Part shown: one piece after another, positions 8,758 through 17,936 of the stretch
Layout: every line of letters begins with the position of its first letter
Position numbering within the stretch: the stretch's first letter is position 1
Assembly: GCF_000019185.1 (NCBI RefSeq)
Contig: NC_010334.1
Span: 1,116,001-1,180,000 of the forward strand
DNA from: Shewanella halifaxensis HAW-EB4
GTDB taxonomy: Bacteria > Pseudomonadota > Gammaproteobacteria > Enterobacterales > Shewanellaceae
Direction: 5' to 3'
Length of the DNA stretch: 64,000 nt
Program-made: the position numbers and the translations under genes
Notes under the pieces: generated by a model
Told to the model about the DNA's origin: nothing
What the model saw: the letters and a program-made list of their open reading frames with translations, nothing else
Database searches by the model: none

Positions 8758-9729
8758 TTAGTTACTACGTTGAGTGGCTAGTTTTGCTAAAGAGATTAAT
8801 GCGGTCTTATAATCAGACTCAGGAATGATAGCCAGTGCTGCAATGGCCTTTTCTGACTCTTCGATAGCGCGCTGCTCGGTGTACTTGAGTGCACCACAGT
8901 TATTAAGTGCGGCGAGGATAACTTCGATATGCTCAGTACCGTCACCTTTCTCGATAGCCTCACGGATAAGCGCCTTTTCAGTGTCGTTACCGTTTGCCAT
9001 CGCAAAAATTAGCGGCAGCGTTGGCTTACCTTCAGCTAAGTCGTCACCGATGTTCTTACCTAGCTCTTCTGTATCGGCAGTGTAATCGAGAAGGTCATCA
9101 GTTAACTGGAATGCGGTACCTAAATACTTACCGTATTCAGCCAGTGCGGTTTGCACTTCAATAGGGCTGTCAGCTAACAAGCCTGCAAGACGAGTCGCTG
9201 CCTCGAATAGCTTGGCAGTCTTACAGTAGATCACGCGCATATAGCTGTCTTCTGTGGTGTCTGGGTCATTACAATTCATTAATTGTAAAACTTCACCTTC
9301 AGCAAGTACGTTGGTTGCATCTGCAAGAATTTCTAATACATCTAGACACTTGAGCTCAGTCATCATCTGGAATGAGCGGGTATATAGGAAGTCACCGACC
9401 AATACACTTGCACTATTGCCGAACAGGGCATTAGCGGTTTTTCTGCCGCGGCGCAACATAGACTCATCAACCACATCATCATGTAAAAGTGATGCGGTGT
9501 GAATGAATTCGATAATTGCTGCTAATTTAAGGTGAGAATCACCTTTATAGTCAATGGCGCGTGCTGCTAGAATAGATAGCAGAGGTCGCAAGCGTTTACC
9601 GCCACCGTTAATAATGTAGAACCCAAGTTGATTAATTAGGGCAACATCTGACTCTAGTTGTTTATAGATCAATTGATTGACAGCTTGCATATCGCTATCG
9701 GTCAATTGACGAATGGCGTTTAAATCCAT
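8758..9729 (-). CDS. ispB: Octaprenyl diphosphate synthase
   Basis: Trans-prenyltransferase that makes the C40 side chain of ubiquinone and menaquinone. The first Asp-rich motif DDVVD is at residues 84-88 with LLHDDVVDES around it; the second, DDLLDY, is near 211-216; GGGKRLRPLL at 42-51 binds pyrophosphate. Length of 323 aa matches IspB. The gene is divergent from rplU-rpmA, an arrangement conserved in gammaproteobacteria. Product chain length cannot be read from sequence by eye. Confidence 0.95.
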   Translation of the reverse strand: MDLNAIRQLTDSDMQAVNQLIYKQLESDVALINQLGFYIINGGGKRLRPLLSILAARAIDYKGDSHLKLAAIIEFIHTASLLHDDVVDESMLRRGRKTANALFGNSASVLVGDFLYTRSFQMMTELKCLDVLEILADATNVLAEGEVLQLMNCNDPDTTEDSYMRVIYCKTAKLFEAATRLAGLLADSPIEVQTALAEYGKYLGTAFQLTDDLLDYTADTEELGKNIGDDLAEGKPTLPLIFAMANGNDTEKALIREAIEKGDGTEHIEVILAALNNCGALKYTEQRAIEESEKAIAALAIIPESDYKTALISLAKLATQRSN

Positions 9730-9788
9730 AAGTAGGCTCTAGTTCTTGTTGGCTGCGGAGTAACATTGCAGCTCATTTAAGGCTTAAA

Positions 9789-9797
9789 TGTTATAAT
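9789..9797 (+). promoter_or_regulatory. Probable extended -10 promoter for rplU-rpmA
   Basis: TGTTATAAT is a perfect -10 hexamer with an extended TGN. No good -35 is seen at the right spacing. It implies a leader of about 210 bases before rplU. Confidence 0.5.
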
Positions 9798-10012
9798 GAA
9801 TGGATTCTACCTAAATTTGCGGTACAAGACAGTAGTTGTAGATGAATGTGAGAGTTATTTGGGTCTTTTTTTATTCTAAGTTAATTAAGGCTTGTCAGCA
9901 GCCTGTTCTTAGCGTAAACTCCGCGACCATTGTCATTAAAGCTTTTATAGCACCCCTGCATCAAACAAATATGTTTTGAGCGGCGTGTTAGAAATATCGG
10001 AGTAAAATAGCT

Positions 10013-10324
10013 ATGTACGCTGTTTTTCAAAGTGGCGGCAAGCAACATCGCGTTGAAGCCGGCCATACAGTTCGTTTAGAGAAATTAGAAGTCGCTACAG
10101 GCGAAACTATCGAATTCGACCAAGTTCTTTTGGTTGCTGATGGTGAGACTGTACACGTAGGTGCACCTTTAGTTGAAGGTGGCAAGGTTGTTGCTGAAGT
10201 TATCAGCCACGGCCGTGCAGACAAGGTAACTATTGTTAAGTTCCGTCGTCGTAAGCACCACGATAAGAAGATGGGCCATCGTCAATGGTTCACCGAAGTT
10301 AAAATTACAGCTATCAACGCTTAA
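10013..10324 (+). CDS. rplU: 50S ribosomal protein L21
   Basis: Large-subunit ribosomal protein binding 23S rRNA. The 103-residue sequence begins MYAVFQSGGKQHRVEAG and has the basic KFRRRKHHDKKMGHRQ segment characteristic of L21. GGAG at 9999-10002 sets the start. It forms a two-gene operon with rpmA 15 bp downstream. The long leader might hold autoregulatory structure, but I cannot point to a defined motif. Confidence 0.98.
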   Translation: MYAVFQSGGKQHRVEAGHTVRLEKLEVATGETIEFDQVLLVADGETVHVGAPLVEGGKVVAEVISHGRADKVTIVKFRRRKHHDKKMGHRQWFTEVKITAINA

Positions 10325-10339
10325 TTAGGAGAATAACTC

Positions 10340-10594
10340 ATGGCACATAAAAAAGCTGGCGGTTCTACTCGTAACGGCCGCGATTCAGAAAGTAAACGTC
10401 TTGGTGTAAAGCGCTTCGGCGGTGAATCAGTTCTAGCTGGTAACATCATCGTTCGTCAACGTGGTACTAAATTCCACGCTGGTGTTAATGTTGGTATCGG
10501 TCGTGACCACACTTTATTCGCACTTACCGATGGTAAAGTGAAGTTTGAAGTTAAAGGTCCTCAGAACCGTAAGTTCATCAGCATCGAAGATTAA
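10340..10594 (+). CDS. rpmA: 50S ribosomal protein L27
   Basis: Large-subunit protein near the peptidyl-transferase centre. It begins [16 protein letters not shown], the unprocessed gammaproteobacterial N-terminus without the cleavable extension seen in Firmicutes. Length is 84 aa. AGGAG sits before the ATG. A strong terminator follows, separating it from obgE. Confidence 0.98.
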
Positions 10595-10621
10595 TTTTTA
10601 GCTTAGCTAATAATTAATATT

Positions 10622-10652
10622 AAGCCCCGCCATTGGTGGGGCTTTGTTTTTT
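10622..10652 (+). terminator. Terminator after rpmA
   Basis: AAGCCCCGCC, loop ATT, GGTGGGGCTT (one G-T pair) followed by TGTTTTTT. Confidence 0.93.
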
Positions 10653-10673
10653 CAAAATTAAGTAAATTGTGTT

Positions 10674-10702
10674 TTGGCGACTAGAATCGTTAAGAGTATA
10701 AT
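10674..10702 (+). promoter_or_regulatory. Sigma-70 promoter for obgE
   Basis: TTGGCG (10674-10679), a 17-bp spacer and TATAAT (10697-10702), 30 bp before the obgE start. Together with the upstream terminator this uncouples obgE from rplU-rpmA. Confidence 0.75.
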
Positions 10703-10731
10703 TCTTTCATTCTGTGGTGCCAGGAGTTGGT

Positions 10732-11895
10732 ATGAAGTTTGTCGATGAAGCTATTATCCGTGTAGAAGCCGGAAATGGTGGCAGTGGTTGCGTTAGCTTT
10801 AGACGTGAAAAATATGTTCCTGATGGTGGGCCTGACGGTGGTGATGGTGGCGACGGCGGTAGTGTATATCTACAAGCCGATGAAAACCTCAACACACTGA
10901 TCACTTTTCAGTTTGAACGCTTCCATATTGCCGAGCGTGGTAAGAATGGTCGTGGACGTGACTGTACTGGTCACGGCGGTGAAGATTTGATCCTTAAAGT
11001 GCCTGTAGGTACTCGCGCTATCGATAACGATACTGAAGAGTCACTTGGTGACTTAACCACTCACGGGCAAAAACTGCTTGTGGCTAAAGGTGGTTTCCAT
11101 GGTCTAGGTAATACTCGTTTCAAGAGTAGTACTAACCGTGCGCCAAGACAGAAGACTTTAGGCACCGACGGTGAAGTACGTAGCCTTAAGCTAGAGCTGC
11201 TATTGTTAGCGGACGTGGGCTTGTTAGGTATGCCTAACGCAGGTAAGTCGACTTTTATTCGTTCAGTATCTAAGGCTAAGCCTAAAGTGGCTGACTATCC
11301 GTTTACAACTTTGGTTCCTAACTTAGGCGTTGTTAACCCTAGACCAGGCCAAAGCTTTGTGATCGCCGATATTCCAGGTCTTATCGAAGGTGCGGCTGAT
11401 GGCGCAGGTCTTGGTGTTCAATTCTTGAAGCACTTAGAGCGCTGTCGTGTATTGCTGCATATTCTAGATGTTGAGCCTATTGATGGTAGCGATCCAGTTG
11501 AATCTGCTCGTGCAATCGTTGGTGAGCTTGAGAAGCACTCTCCGAAGCTTGCTGGCAAGCCTCGCTGGTTAGTGATCAACAAAGCTGATTTGATGTTGGA
11601 AGAAGAGCTGCAAGAGCGAATCGACCATATCGTTAAAGAGCTAGAGTGGGATGGCGATGTCTACACGATTTCTGCTTATAACCGCGAAGGTACAGCTGAG
11701 TTAGCCGTTAAACTATTAGACTTTATTGCTTCACTTCCACCTGAAGAAGAAGTGGATGCCGATGCTGAAGTCGAGTTTAAGTGGGATAACTATCATCAGA
11801 GCGCTAATGAATCAGTCAATGAAGATTTTGACGATGATTTCGATGACGATTTTGATGAAGATGATTATGATGTAGAGATTATCTACCAAAGATAA
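10732..11895 (+). CDS. obgE: GTPase ObgE/CgtA
   Basis: Obg-family GTPase involved in 50S ribosome assembly and stress control. The start at 10732 (MKFVDEA) is preceded by AGGAG at 10722-10726; an upstream in-frame GTG at 10714 is less likely. The glycine-rich Obg fold covers about residues 1-160, with the GGDGGDGG stretch; the G domain has Walker A GMPNAGKST at 166-174, then DIPGLIEGA and NKAD. The C-terminal 40 residues are a run of Asp and Glu, as in other gammaproteobacterial Obg proteins. Length is 387 aa. Confidence 0.97.
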   Translation: MKFVDEAIIRVEAGNGGSGCVSFRREKYVPDGGPDGGDGGDGGSVYLQADENLNTLITFQFERFHIAERGKNGRGRDCTGHGGEDLILKVPVGTRAIDNDTEESLGDLTTHGQKLLVAKGGFHGLGNTRFKSSTNRAPRQKTLGTDGEVRSLKLELLLLADVGLLGMPNAGKSTFIRSVSKAKPKVADYPFTTLVPNLGVVNPRPGQSFVIADIPGLIEGAADGAGLGVQFLKHLERCRVLLHILDVEPIDGSDPVESARAIVGELEKHSPKLAGKPRWLVINKADLMLEEELQERIDHIVKELEWDGDVYTISAYNREGTAELAVKLLDFIASLPPEEEVDADAEVEFKWDNYHQSANESVNEDFDDDFDDDFDEDDYDVEIIYQR

Positions 11896-11924
11896 GTATT
11901 CGCATAAAAGGAAGTTGAGAATAG

Positions 11925-12683
11925 GTGTACGCTACAACGCAAAATGACATTACTCGTCAAGTCGTTAGGGTTGCTCAACTTCTTTTAGCTTATGGCGCTG
12001 AATCTGAACTTGTTGAAGAGATCACTCAGCGCCTAGGCCACGCCTTAGGTTTAGAAAGTGTCGAGATCTCCATCTCTTCTAACTCCCTAGTACTCACCAG
12101 TTTATCTGTTGGTCGCTGTATTACGACCACGAGACGTATTCGCGAACATGGTATCAATATGACCGTGGTTTGCGAACTCCAGCGTATCTGTTTACTCACC
12201 GAGAAAGGTATTTATGGCCTATCGGAAGTACGCAAGCGTGTCGGTCGAATTGAGCCAAAAACCTACCCTGCTAGATATGTCGTGCCTATGATAGGGTTAT
12301 CATGTGCAAGTTTTTGTCATTTGTTCGGTGGAGACTTAGCGGCTTGTTTAATTACTTTTTTAGCTTCAGCAGTCGGTATGTTTGTCAGGCTATCAATTGC
12401 TAAACACCATTTTAATTTGCTGCTCAATTTTAGTGTTACCGCCTTCGTGACTACGTTAATTGCACAAACAGGATATCAATTCGATCTGACAGATACCCCT
12501 AAGCTACCTATGGCTGCAAGTGTATTGATGTTAGTGCCGGGTTTCCCAATGATTAATTCAATATCGGATATGGTCAAAGGCCATCTCAATGTGGGGATTT
12601 CTCGCTGGGGTCATGCCACTCTGCTTACCGTTGCTTCGGTTATTGGCATTACTATCGCAATGCAGATCGGTGGACTGTTCTAA
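11925..12683 (+). CDS. yjjP: Threonine/serine exporter family protein, YjjP type
   Basis: Inner-membrane subunit with a ThrE-type N-terminal domain (about residues 10-120) followed by five or so transmembrane helices. Its length (252 aa) and pairing with a 157-residue YjjB match E. coli YjjP-YjjB, reported as a succinate or dicarboxylate exporter; ThrE relatives export threonine and serine. The start is GTG at 11925, with AAGGAAG at 11908-11914. The stop TAA overlaps the next ATG as TAATG. Substrate here is inferred only from the family. Confidence 0.87.
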   Translation: MYATTQNDITRQVVRVAQLLLAYGAESELVEEITQRLGHALGLESVEISISSNSLVLTSLSVGRCITTTRRIREHGINMTVVCELQRICLLTEKGIYGLSEVRKRVGRIEPKTYPARYVVPMIGLSCASFCHLFGGDLAACLITFLASAVGMFVRLSIAKHHFNLLLNFSVTAFVTTLIAQTGYQFDLTDTPKLPMAASVLMLVPGFPMINSISDMVKGHLNVGISRWGHATLLTVASVIGITIAMQIGGLF

Positions 12684-13156
12684 TGGTGTCGCTTATCTTA
12701 ACCATGCTTAACGACGCAATTTTTTCGGCAATTCCAGCAATTGGTTTTGCAATGGTATTTAATGTGCCGCGTCGATTTTTACCCTATTGTGCAATTGCAG
12801 CAGCGATGGGCCATGGTAGCCGTACTCTATGGTTAAGTTTTGGCTTGCCAATCGAATGGGCGACTTTCTTAGCCGCGGCTTTGGTCGGTATCGTGACGAT
12901 AGCGTTTGCTAAAAAACATTTAGCGCCACCATTAATGTATGCGGTAGCGGCAATTATTCCTATGATCCCTGGTACCTACGCATTTAATACTGTTATCGGT
13001 CTGGTGCAATTAACGGCGCAGGCTGAAATGAGCCCAGAGCTTATTTATCAAGTCGTCAGTAATGGCCTTAAAACGGTATTTATCTTAGGTGCACTCTCGG
13101 TCGGACTTGCGATGCCGAGCCTACTTTATTTCCGCTCTCGCTCAGTCATTAAGTAA
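12683..13156 (+). CDS. yjjB: Threonine/serine exporter family protein, YjjB type
   Basis: Second subunit of the YjjP-YjjB exporter; the two together correspond to the halves of full-length ThrE. It has 157 aa, about four or five transmembrane helices and the helix-breaking motif AIIPMIPGTYAF typical of the ThrE C-terminal family. Its ATG overlaps the yjjP stop by one base, indicating translational coupling. There is a 104-bp gap before folA, with no clear terminator. Confidence 0.87.
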   Translation: MVSLILTMLNDAIFSAIPAIGFAMVFNVPRRFLPYCAIAAAMGHGSRTLWLSFGLPIEWATFLAAALVGIVTIAFAKKHLAPPLMYAVAAIIPMIPGTYAFNTVIGLVQLTAQAEMSPELIYQVVSNGLKTVFILGALSVGLAMPSLLYFRSRSVIK

Positions 13157-13260
13157 CGAGAGTTCATTCATTTAGAACTGTTAATCAAGGGTTTGTTGAT
13201 TAAAGGTTTGATGAAATCTATATATCCACTGTAGCCGACATAAAAAAAAAGGGAAGTATC

Positions 13261-13743
13261 ATGAAAATAGCTATGATTGCTGCGATGGCAAATAACCGCG
13301 TCATCGGTAAAGATAACCAAATGCCTTGGCACCTTCCTGAAGACTTACGCCATTTTAAAGCTATGACCTTAGGTAAACCTGTAGTGATGGGACGAAAGAC
13401 GTATGAGTCGATAGGACGCCCATTACCGGGACGTCATAATATCGTCATTAGTCGTCAGACCGATCTATCTATCGATGGTGTGACAATCGTCAGCAGTTTT
13501 GCGGAGGCTAAGATTGCCGCCGGGGAGTGTGAGGAACTAGTGGTGATGGGCGGAGGCCAGCTATATGAGATGTTGCTACCTCAAGCGGATATTTTGTACC
13601 TTACTGAAATCGCATTAACGGTAGATGGTGATACCTACTTCCCTGAGTGGGATGATGGTAGCTGGCAAGAAGTTTCTAGAAATGTAGCTGAAGATGACAA
13701 ACAACTTGAATATAGCTTTATCAAGTTGGTTAAAAAATGTTAA
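13261..13743 (+). CDS. folA: Dihydrofolate reductase
   Basis: Chromosomal NADPH-dependent DHFR of folate metabolism, the target of trimethoprim. The 160 residues begin MKIAMIAAMANNRVIGKDNQ; the active site MPWHLPEDLRHFK contains the conserved Trp and the catalytic Asp of the LPEDL segment. VVMGRKTYESIGRPLPGR follows and binds cofactor, and the VMGGGQLYEMLLP loop is typical. GGGAAG precedes the ATG. It is followed by a hairpin terminator. Confidence 0.97.
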   Translation: MKIAMIAAMANNRVIGKDNQMPWHLPEDLRHFKAMTLGKPVVMGRKTYESIGRPLPGRHNIVISRQTDLSIDGVTIVSSFAEAKIAAGECEELVVMGGGQLYEMLLPQADILYLTEIALTVDGDTYFPEWDDGSWQEVSRNVAEDDKQLEYSFIKLVKKC

Positions 13744-13782
13744 ATTCAAAGGGTTGTTTAGTACCCTGTATAACAAAAAAAG

Positions 13783-13808
13783 AGCGCTACTAGATAGCGC
13801 TACTTTTC
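13783..13808 (+). terminator. Terminator after folA
   Basis: AGCGCTA, loop CTAGA, TAGCGCT, then ACTTTTC. An A-tract precedes the stem. Confidence 0.75.
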
Positions 13809-13842
13809 TAATAAATAAAAACTAAAAAATAAGGAGTGTCTG

Positions 13843-14238
13843 ATGCGCTTGTTGTCTTTGAGCATCGCTACGCTAATCGTGGCATCTTCAATTTCTGTTT
13901 CATCTACCGCTACAGCTAACCAAGATCAATTGGCGGCAAACATATGCAATTATGTTCAGGCTGATGATAAAAACCGTTTACGTAAAAAGCTTAAAGAGAG
14001 CCGTGTAAAGCTTCGTAATATATACAGCGGCGTGTCTTGTGGCGGCGACAGCTTATTGAGAACGGCGTTAAAAAGCGGTTCGAATAAAGTAGGTACCTTT
14101 GTGGCTAAACGTCTTCCTGCATCAGATTTAAACGAAGTGGAAGCCGATGGGCAGAGCATTGTCGCGTGGGCTGAAAGCAACGGTCATGGTGGCAGTGAAA
14201 TCACAGTAGCGATTAAAGATCGCATTGCTGGCAGCTAG
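13843..14238 (+). CDS. DUF3718 family exported protein
   Basis: Small secreted protein of unknown function, 131 aa. A signal peptide is clear, with cleavage probably after TATA at about residue 25. The mature part has an alternating charged region (residues 45-60, rich in Lys and Arg) and two cysteines, C36 and C66, that could form a disulfide. It fits the DUF3718 family common in Shewanella and relatives. AAGGAG precedes the ATG, and both flanks carry terminators, so it is its own transcription unit. Confidence 0.8.
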   Translation: MRLLSLSIATLIVASSISVSSTATANQDQLAANICNYVQADDKNRLRKKLKESRVKLRNIYSGVSCGGDSLLRTALKSGSNKVGTFVAKRLPASDLNEVEADGQSIVAWAESNGHGGSEITVAIKDRIAGS

Positions 14239-14261
14239 GCGCTTGAAAGCGTATCTAAAAT

Positions 14262-14287
14262 TACTGGGCCTGTCCCAGTATTTTTTT
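14262..14287 (+). terminator. Terminator after the DUF3718 gene
   Basis: TACTGGG, loop CCTGT, CCCAGTA, followed by seven T. Confidence 0.93.
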
Positions 14288-14330
14288 ACCCTATTTTTAT
14301 AGAAAAAGAGATGACAAGAACAAGCCTATA

Positions 14331-14357
14331 GGCAATAAAAAGAGGCGCTAAGCCTCT
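14331..14357 (-). terminator. Terminator for the minus-strand chemoreceptor gene
   Basis: On the minus strand AGAGGC, loop TTAGC, GCCTCT, then a TTTTATTG tail. Confidence 0.85.
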
Positions 14358-14407
14358 ATTTATATTGAACTCATAGTTAACAGCGTCAGAGCCTCACTGT
14401 GATCACT

Positions 14408-16429
14408 CTAGACTTTGAACTCTTTTACCGAAGCCTGTAACTCTTCGGCTAACTGTGCCACCTGATGGCTAGACTGGGCAGTTTGCTCGGCACCTGTTGA
14501 GGTCTCCTCTGAAATGGCGGCAATATGTTCTAGCTTCTCTGATACCTGCTGACTCACTAGGTTCTGCTCCTGAGCGGCATGAGCAATATGAGTTCCTGAG
14601 TCATGAGCGCGGTGTACAGCGTCGCTAATACTTTCTAGAGCATTGTTAGCTTGTTCTGTTTTTTCAACGCAGGAGCTTGCCTGTGTGCGTCCTAGGTCCA
14701 TTACAGCGACGGCTTCTTGTGTCCCTTGTTGAAGGACTTCAATCATCTGTTGGATCTCTTGGGTGGAGTCTTGAGTTCTCGATGCAAGGCTGCGAACTTC
14801 ATCGGCAACAACGGCAAAACCTCGGCCTTGTTCGCCTGCTCGTGCAGCTTCGATTGCAGCGTTAAGTGCGAGTAGGTTTGTCTGTTCTGCAATGCCGCGA
14901 ATTACATCAAGAATAGAGCCAATGGAGGCGCTATCGGCATGCACCTTGTTGATGACTATGCTGGCTTTAGACACTTCATCGGCTAGGGCAAGAATAGTGC
15001 GCTTATTTTCGTCAGCGATTAAACGCATATGCTGGCTTTCATCATCTGCAGCTTTTATTTGGCTTAGGGCTTCATCGGCACTGGCGGTAACCTGTTGAGC
15101 GCTAGAGCTTAGCTGAGTTGTCGCCGTTGCCACTTGATCAACTTGGCTCTTTTGTTCTTGAATTCCGACAGTGGTCTGCGCCGTAATCGCGGAGGTTTCC
15201 TCGGCTGCGGCTGCAAGCTGATCAGAGCGATCTAAGATCCCTTGGATCAAGTTTCTTAGGCTATCGACAAGTTTGTTGCAGTTGGCTGACAATTTAGCGA
15301 ATTCGTCATGGCCTGAGTCATCGAGCTTGTGGGTTAAGTCACCCGATGCCAACACGTTTAGTGCATGGTTTACTTTCTCGAGTGAGCGAGTCAGGGGGCG
15401 TACGACAGCGATACTCACAACGACTGCGACGATAATTGCTACCATCATCAAAAGCACTGTACGCATACTCGCGCTGTCGATGTTGGCTATGGCATCGCTA
15501 CTGATCTCACGAGAGATGGATTCGATATTAGTTGTTAACGTTTTCATCTGTTGATTGACGTTAGTTGCTGCTCGTTCAACATCGGTAAGTAAACCGACTG
15601 CTGCTTGATTTAGATCGAGTTCTTTTTGTTTGAGTACGATGAGTGAGTTATTGCCTTTAACCATGCTAAACACTTTGCTCGCTTCAGCATTAAGCTCGTT
15701 AATGAGCTCCGTATCCACGACACCTTCCCAGTGGTTAGTGACGTAATCGACTTTGCTCTTGGTATCACTAACGATATAGTCTAGCTCTTTTGAAATAGTA
15801 TCGAACTTTGACTTGTCGGTGCTGGCTATCAAGTCAAAGCTAGTGCTGACGATACTGCTAAAACTAAGTTCTAAATTACTTGCTGTAGCCGCTATTTCTT
15901 GTTCAACGACATCTTCGCTCATTTCCAGATCGATTAAATCAAGTAACAGAGAGGCATTGTCATCGACGGTTATTTCGATGCCATCATATTTACTGCTAAT
16001 TTCCTTTGTGGTCACTAATGCTGTTTCGTGAGTCGTGATCAGCTCTTGACTAACTGTATTGAATTTTGCGTATTGATTATCAAGGTTTTGAATGATGGCA
16101 TTTAAATCTGAGTTGTTGCTGACTAAAGCTGCAAGCTTTTTTAGCTCACTCTCAAAAGTCTGATTGGCTGCAGAAAATTGTGAATTAATTGCTGGGATCT
16201 CGGCCTCACTCTTACTGTGATAGGCTACTAAAATTTGTTTTTCTTGCGTCGATAGTGTTTGCGAAAGCAAATTACTAGATTCTAGGGCTGGAAGGCTTAA
16301 TTCTTGTAGAACTTGAGTACTGCTTTTTAGCTGATTGTTGGTGAACCAAGACGCGGCGCCGAGTACGATTAGCAGTAAAGTGATTACCGTAAACCCACCT
16401 ATCACTCTAGTGGCTACATTTAACTTCAT
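14408..16429 (-). CDS. Methyl-accepting chemotaxis protein
   Basis: Transmembrane chemoreceptor. The start at 16429 (MKLNVATRV) is preceded by GGAGCTCCT; an in-frame TTG at 16459 would add 10 residues and lacks a ribosome site. Layout for the 673-aa form: TM1 at about 10-30, a long all-helical periplasmic region of about 260 residues that could be a helical bimodular sensor, TM2 near 320-340, HAMP, then the cytoplasmic signalling region with the hairpin tip GIAEQTNLLALNAAIEAARA. It ends in EFKV without a CheR-docking pentapeptide. No che genes are nearby; ligand unknown. Confidence 0.93.
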   Translation of the reverse strand: MKLNVATRVIGGFTVITLLLIVLGAASWFTNNQLKSSTQVLQELSLPALESSNLLSQTLSTQEKQILVAYHSKSEAEIPAINSQFSAANQTFESELKKLAALVSNNSDLNAIIQNLDNQYAKFNTVSQELITTHETALVTTKEISSKYDGIEITVDDNASLLLDLIDLEMSEDVVEQEIAATASNLELSFSSIVSTSFDLIASTDKSKFDTISKELDYIVSDTKSKVDYVTNHWEGVVDTELINELNAEASKVFSMVKGNNSLIVLKQKELDLNQAAVGLLTDVERAATNVNQQMKTLTTNIESISREISSDAIANIDSASMRTVLLMMVAIIVAVVVSIAVVRPLTRSLEKVNHALNVLASGDLTHKLDDSGHDEFAKLSANCNKLVDSLRNLIQGILDRSDQLAAAAEETSAITAQTTVGIQEQKSQVDQVATATTQLSSSAQQVTASADEALSQIKAADDESQHMRLIADENKRTILALADEVSKASIVINKVHADSASIGSILDVIRGIAEQTNLLALNAAIEAARAGEQGRGFAVVADEVRSLASRTQDSTQEIQQMIEVLQQGTQEAVAVMDLGRTQASSCVEKTEQANNALESISDAVHRAHDSGTHIAHAAQEQNLVSQQVSEKLEHIAAISEETSTGAEQTAQSSHQVAQLAEELQASVKEFKV

Positions 16430-16529
16430 AGGAGCTCCATTTTTATTATTTTTATCCAAGTCACAGCATCCGCTTCACACGCAGAACGAATACTTTATCG
16501 GCCAAATTTAGCGATAGTTTAACTCTTTT

Positions 16530-17363
16530 TTAACTTCTGTTAACGTCTTTTAATTTGCTTTGAATGATTTTTTGGTTCGACTCAAGATGCCAAAGTGTCA
16601 AGTGTTCTCCCCAGCAACAACCTGTATCTAGGGCTTGTCGGTTAGCTAGGTGAGTTTGTCCCATAATTGCGGCCCAATGGCCAAATACTACGGTATAGTC
16701 GTCAGGTAATTTGGAGGCTTGGATAAACCAAGGAACCAGTGCGTCATTATCACGATCGTGCAGTGGGGACTTACAGTCGAAATCTAAGCGTCCATCGGCT
16801 TTTAAGTAACGCATGCGGGTCAGTGCATTAATGCAATAGATCTGTTTTTCAAGCGCTGTCAGGCCTGTATGAAACTCATCTACCGAGTTGGTATACATCT
16901 CGCTGATCAGATCTTGTAAGTAGTTTTCTGACTTGAGCGCTTGGCTAACAAGATCAGCCTCATTACGTAGGGTGGTTAAGTCCCAGTTAGGCGGCACTCC
17001 AGCGTGAGTCATGATAAGCCTTTTTTCAGGCCAATCTTGATAGAGAGGCTGCAGCCTTAGCCAGTCGATAATATTATTTATATCATCCGCGGCGAGAAGG
17101 GCGGTTAAATGATCTTTTGGATTGGCCCGCTTCAATTTTCCGTGAATGGCCAGCAAGTGAAGATCATGATTACCTAGTACGACTTTGGCCGAACCAGACA
17201 AAGATTTGAAAAAACGGAGTGTCTCAAGAGAGCCTGCGCCACGAGCTACGAGATCGCCAACGGCCCATAAACAGTCCTTCGATGGATTAAAAGCGACTTT
17301 ATCGAGAAGCAGAGTTAATTCATCAAAGCAGCCTTGGATATCACCTACAAAATAGTTCGCCAT
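16530..17363 (-). CDS. apaH: Bis(5'-nucleosyl)-tetraphosphatase, symmetrical
   Basis: Hydrolyses Ap4A to two ADP and can act on Np4-capped RNA. The metallophosphatase motifs are in order: VGDIQG near residue 6, GDLVARG near 36, and GNHDLHLLA near 63, with MTHAGVPP further on. The 277-aa length is standard. It follows apaG by 33 bp on the minus strand, the conserved apaGH pair. The MCP gene lies 100 bp downstream with its own ribosome site. Confidence 0.96.
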   Translation of the reverse strand: MANYFVGDIQGCFDELTLLLDKVAFNPSKDCLWAVGDLVARGAGSLETLRFFKSLSGSAKVVLGNHDLHLLAIHGKLKRANPKDHLTALLAADDINNIIDWLRLQPLYQDWPEKRLIMTHAGVPPNWDLTTLRNEADLVSQALKSENYLQDLISEMYTNSVDEFHTGLTALEKQIYCINALTRMRYLKADGRLDFDCKSPLHDRDNDALVPWFIQASKLPDDYTVVFGHWAAIMGQTHLANRQALDTGCCWGEHLTLWHLESNQKIIQSKLKDVNRS

Positions 17364-17396
17364 TTTTACCTATGTGTTGTTATTTATATTTCGTTA

Positions 17397-17777
17397 TTAA
17401 TGAAGTAAACCAGGAATTGATAAACGAAAGGCGGATATTGGGGCTTTAAACTCATCGCCATTGCTGTCGACCATGGTATAGCTGCCTTCCATCACCCCGA
17501 GTGGGGTTTCTAATACAGTGCCACTGGTATATTTATATGAGCTATTGGGTTTGATTGTCGGGGTTTCGCCTACTACGCCCGTGCCGTGAACTTCACTTTT
17601 TCGCCCATTTGAGTCGGTAATACACCAATGGCGACGTTTTAGTGTCACATCATCAGAACCGAGATTATGGATGGTAATCGTGTAACTAAATAGATATTTA
17701 TCTTCATCTGGAGAGGATTGGGTTTCAATATACTCTGTTTTTACGTCGACTCTAACAGACGATGTTAATTGACTCAT
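17397..17777 (-). CDS. apaG: ApaG protein
   Basis: Small all-beta protein of 126 aa with a fibronectin-like fold; exact role unsettled (linked to Co2+ resistance and Ap4A metabolism through its operon). The family signature RRHWCITDSNG is at about residues 48-58, and GEGVVGETPxI-type sequence appears as GTGVVGETPTI, then PLGVMEGSY. It is transcribed ahead of apaH. A terminator on the minus strand at 17884-17910 separates it from rsmA, so apaGH likely has its own promoter in 17778-17883. Confidence 0.95.
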   Translation of the reverse strand: MSQLTSSVRVDVKTEYIETQSSPDEDKYLFSYTITIHNLGSDDVTLKRRHWCITDSNGRKSEVHGTGVVGETPTIKPNSSYKYTSGTVLETPLGVMEGSYTMVDSNGDEFKAPISAFRLSIPGLLH

Positions 17778-17883
17778 ATAGGCCTCTAAAAGATGAAGTT
17801 TATCTGATATTTGACATCAAGCGTACGCTCTCATCTTAAAGGGACTGGGTTCGAATTAATACCAATTAATCTTTGAAAAGGGC

Positions 17884-17910
17884 ATAAAAAAAGGGCAGTT
17901 AATGCCCTTT
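17884..17910 (-). terminator. Terminator after rsmA
   Basis: On the minus strand AAAGGGCA, loop TTAAC, TGCCCTTT, then TTTTATGCC. It splits the classical surA-pdxA-rsmA-apaGH cluster between rsmA and apaG. Confidence 0.93.
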
Positions 17911-17936
17911 ATTAGTTGCTTATTCAGTGAATAAGG

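Noticed and set aside
8825..9085. 86-codon plus-strand frame antisense to ispB
   Set aside because: Low-complexity Ser/Ala/Ile composition is the mirror of the real gene; no start signals.
14408..16429. The two chemoreceptors as parts of a chemotaxis cluster
   Set aside because: No che or flagellar gene occurs in the window; both are isolated.
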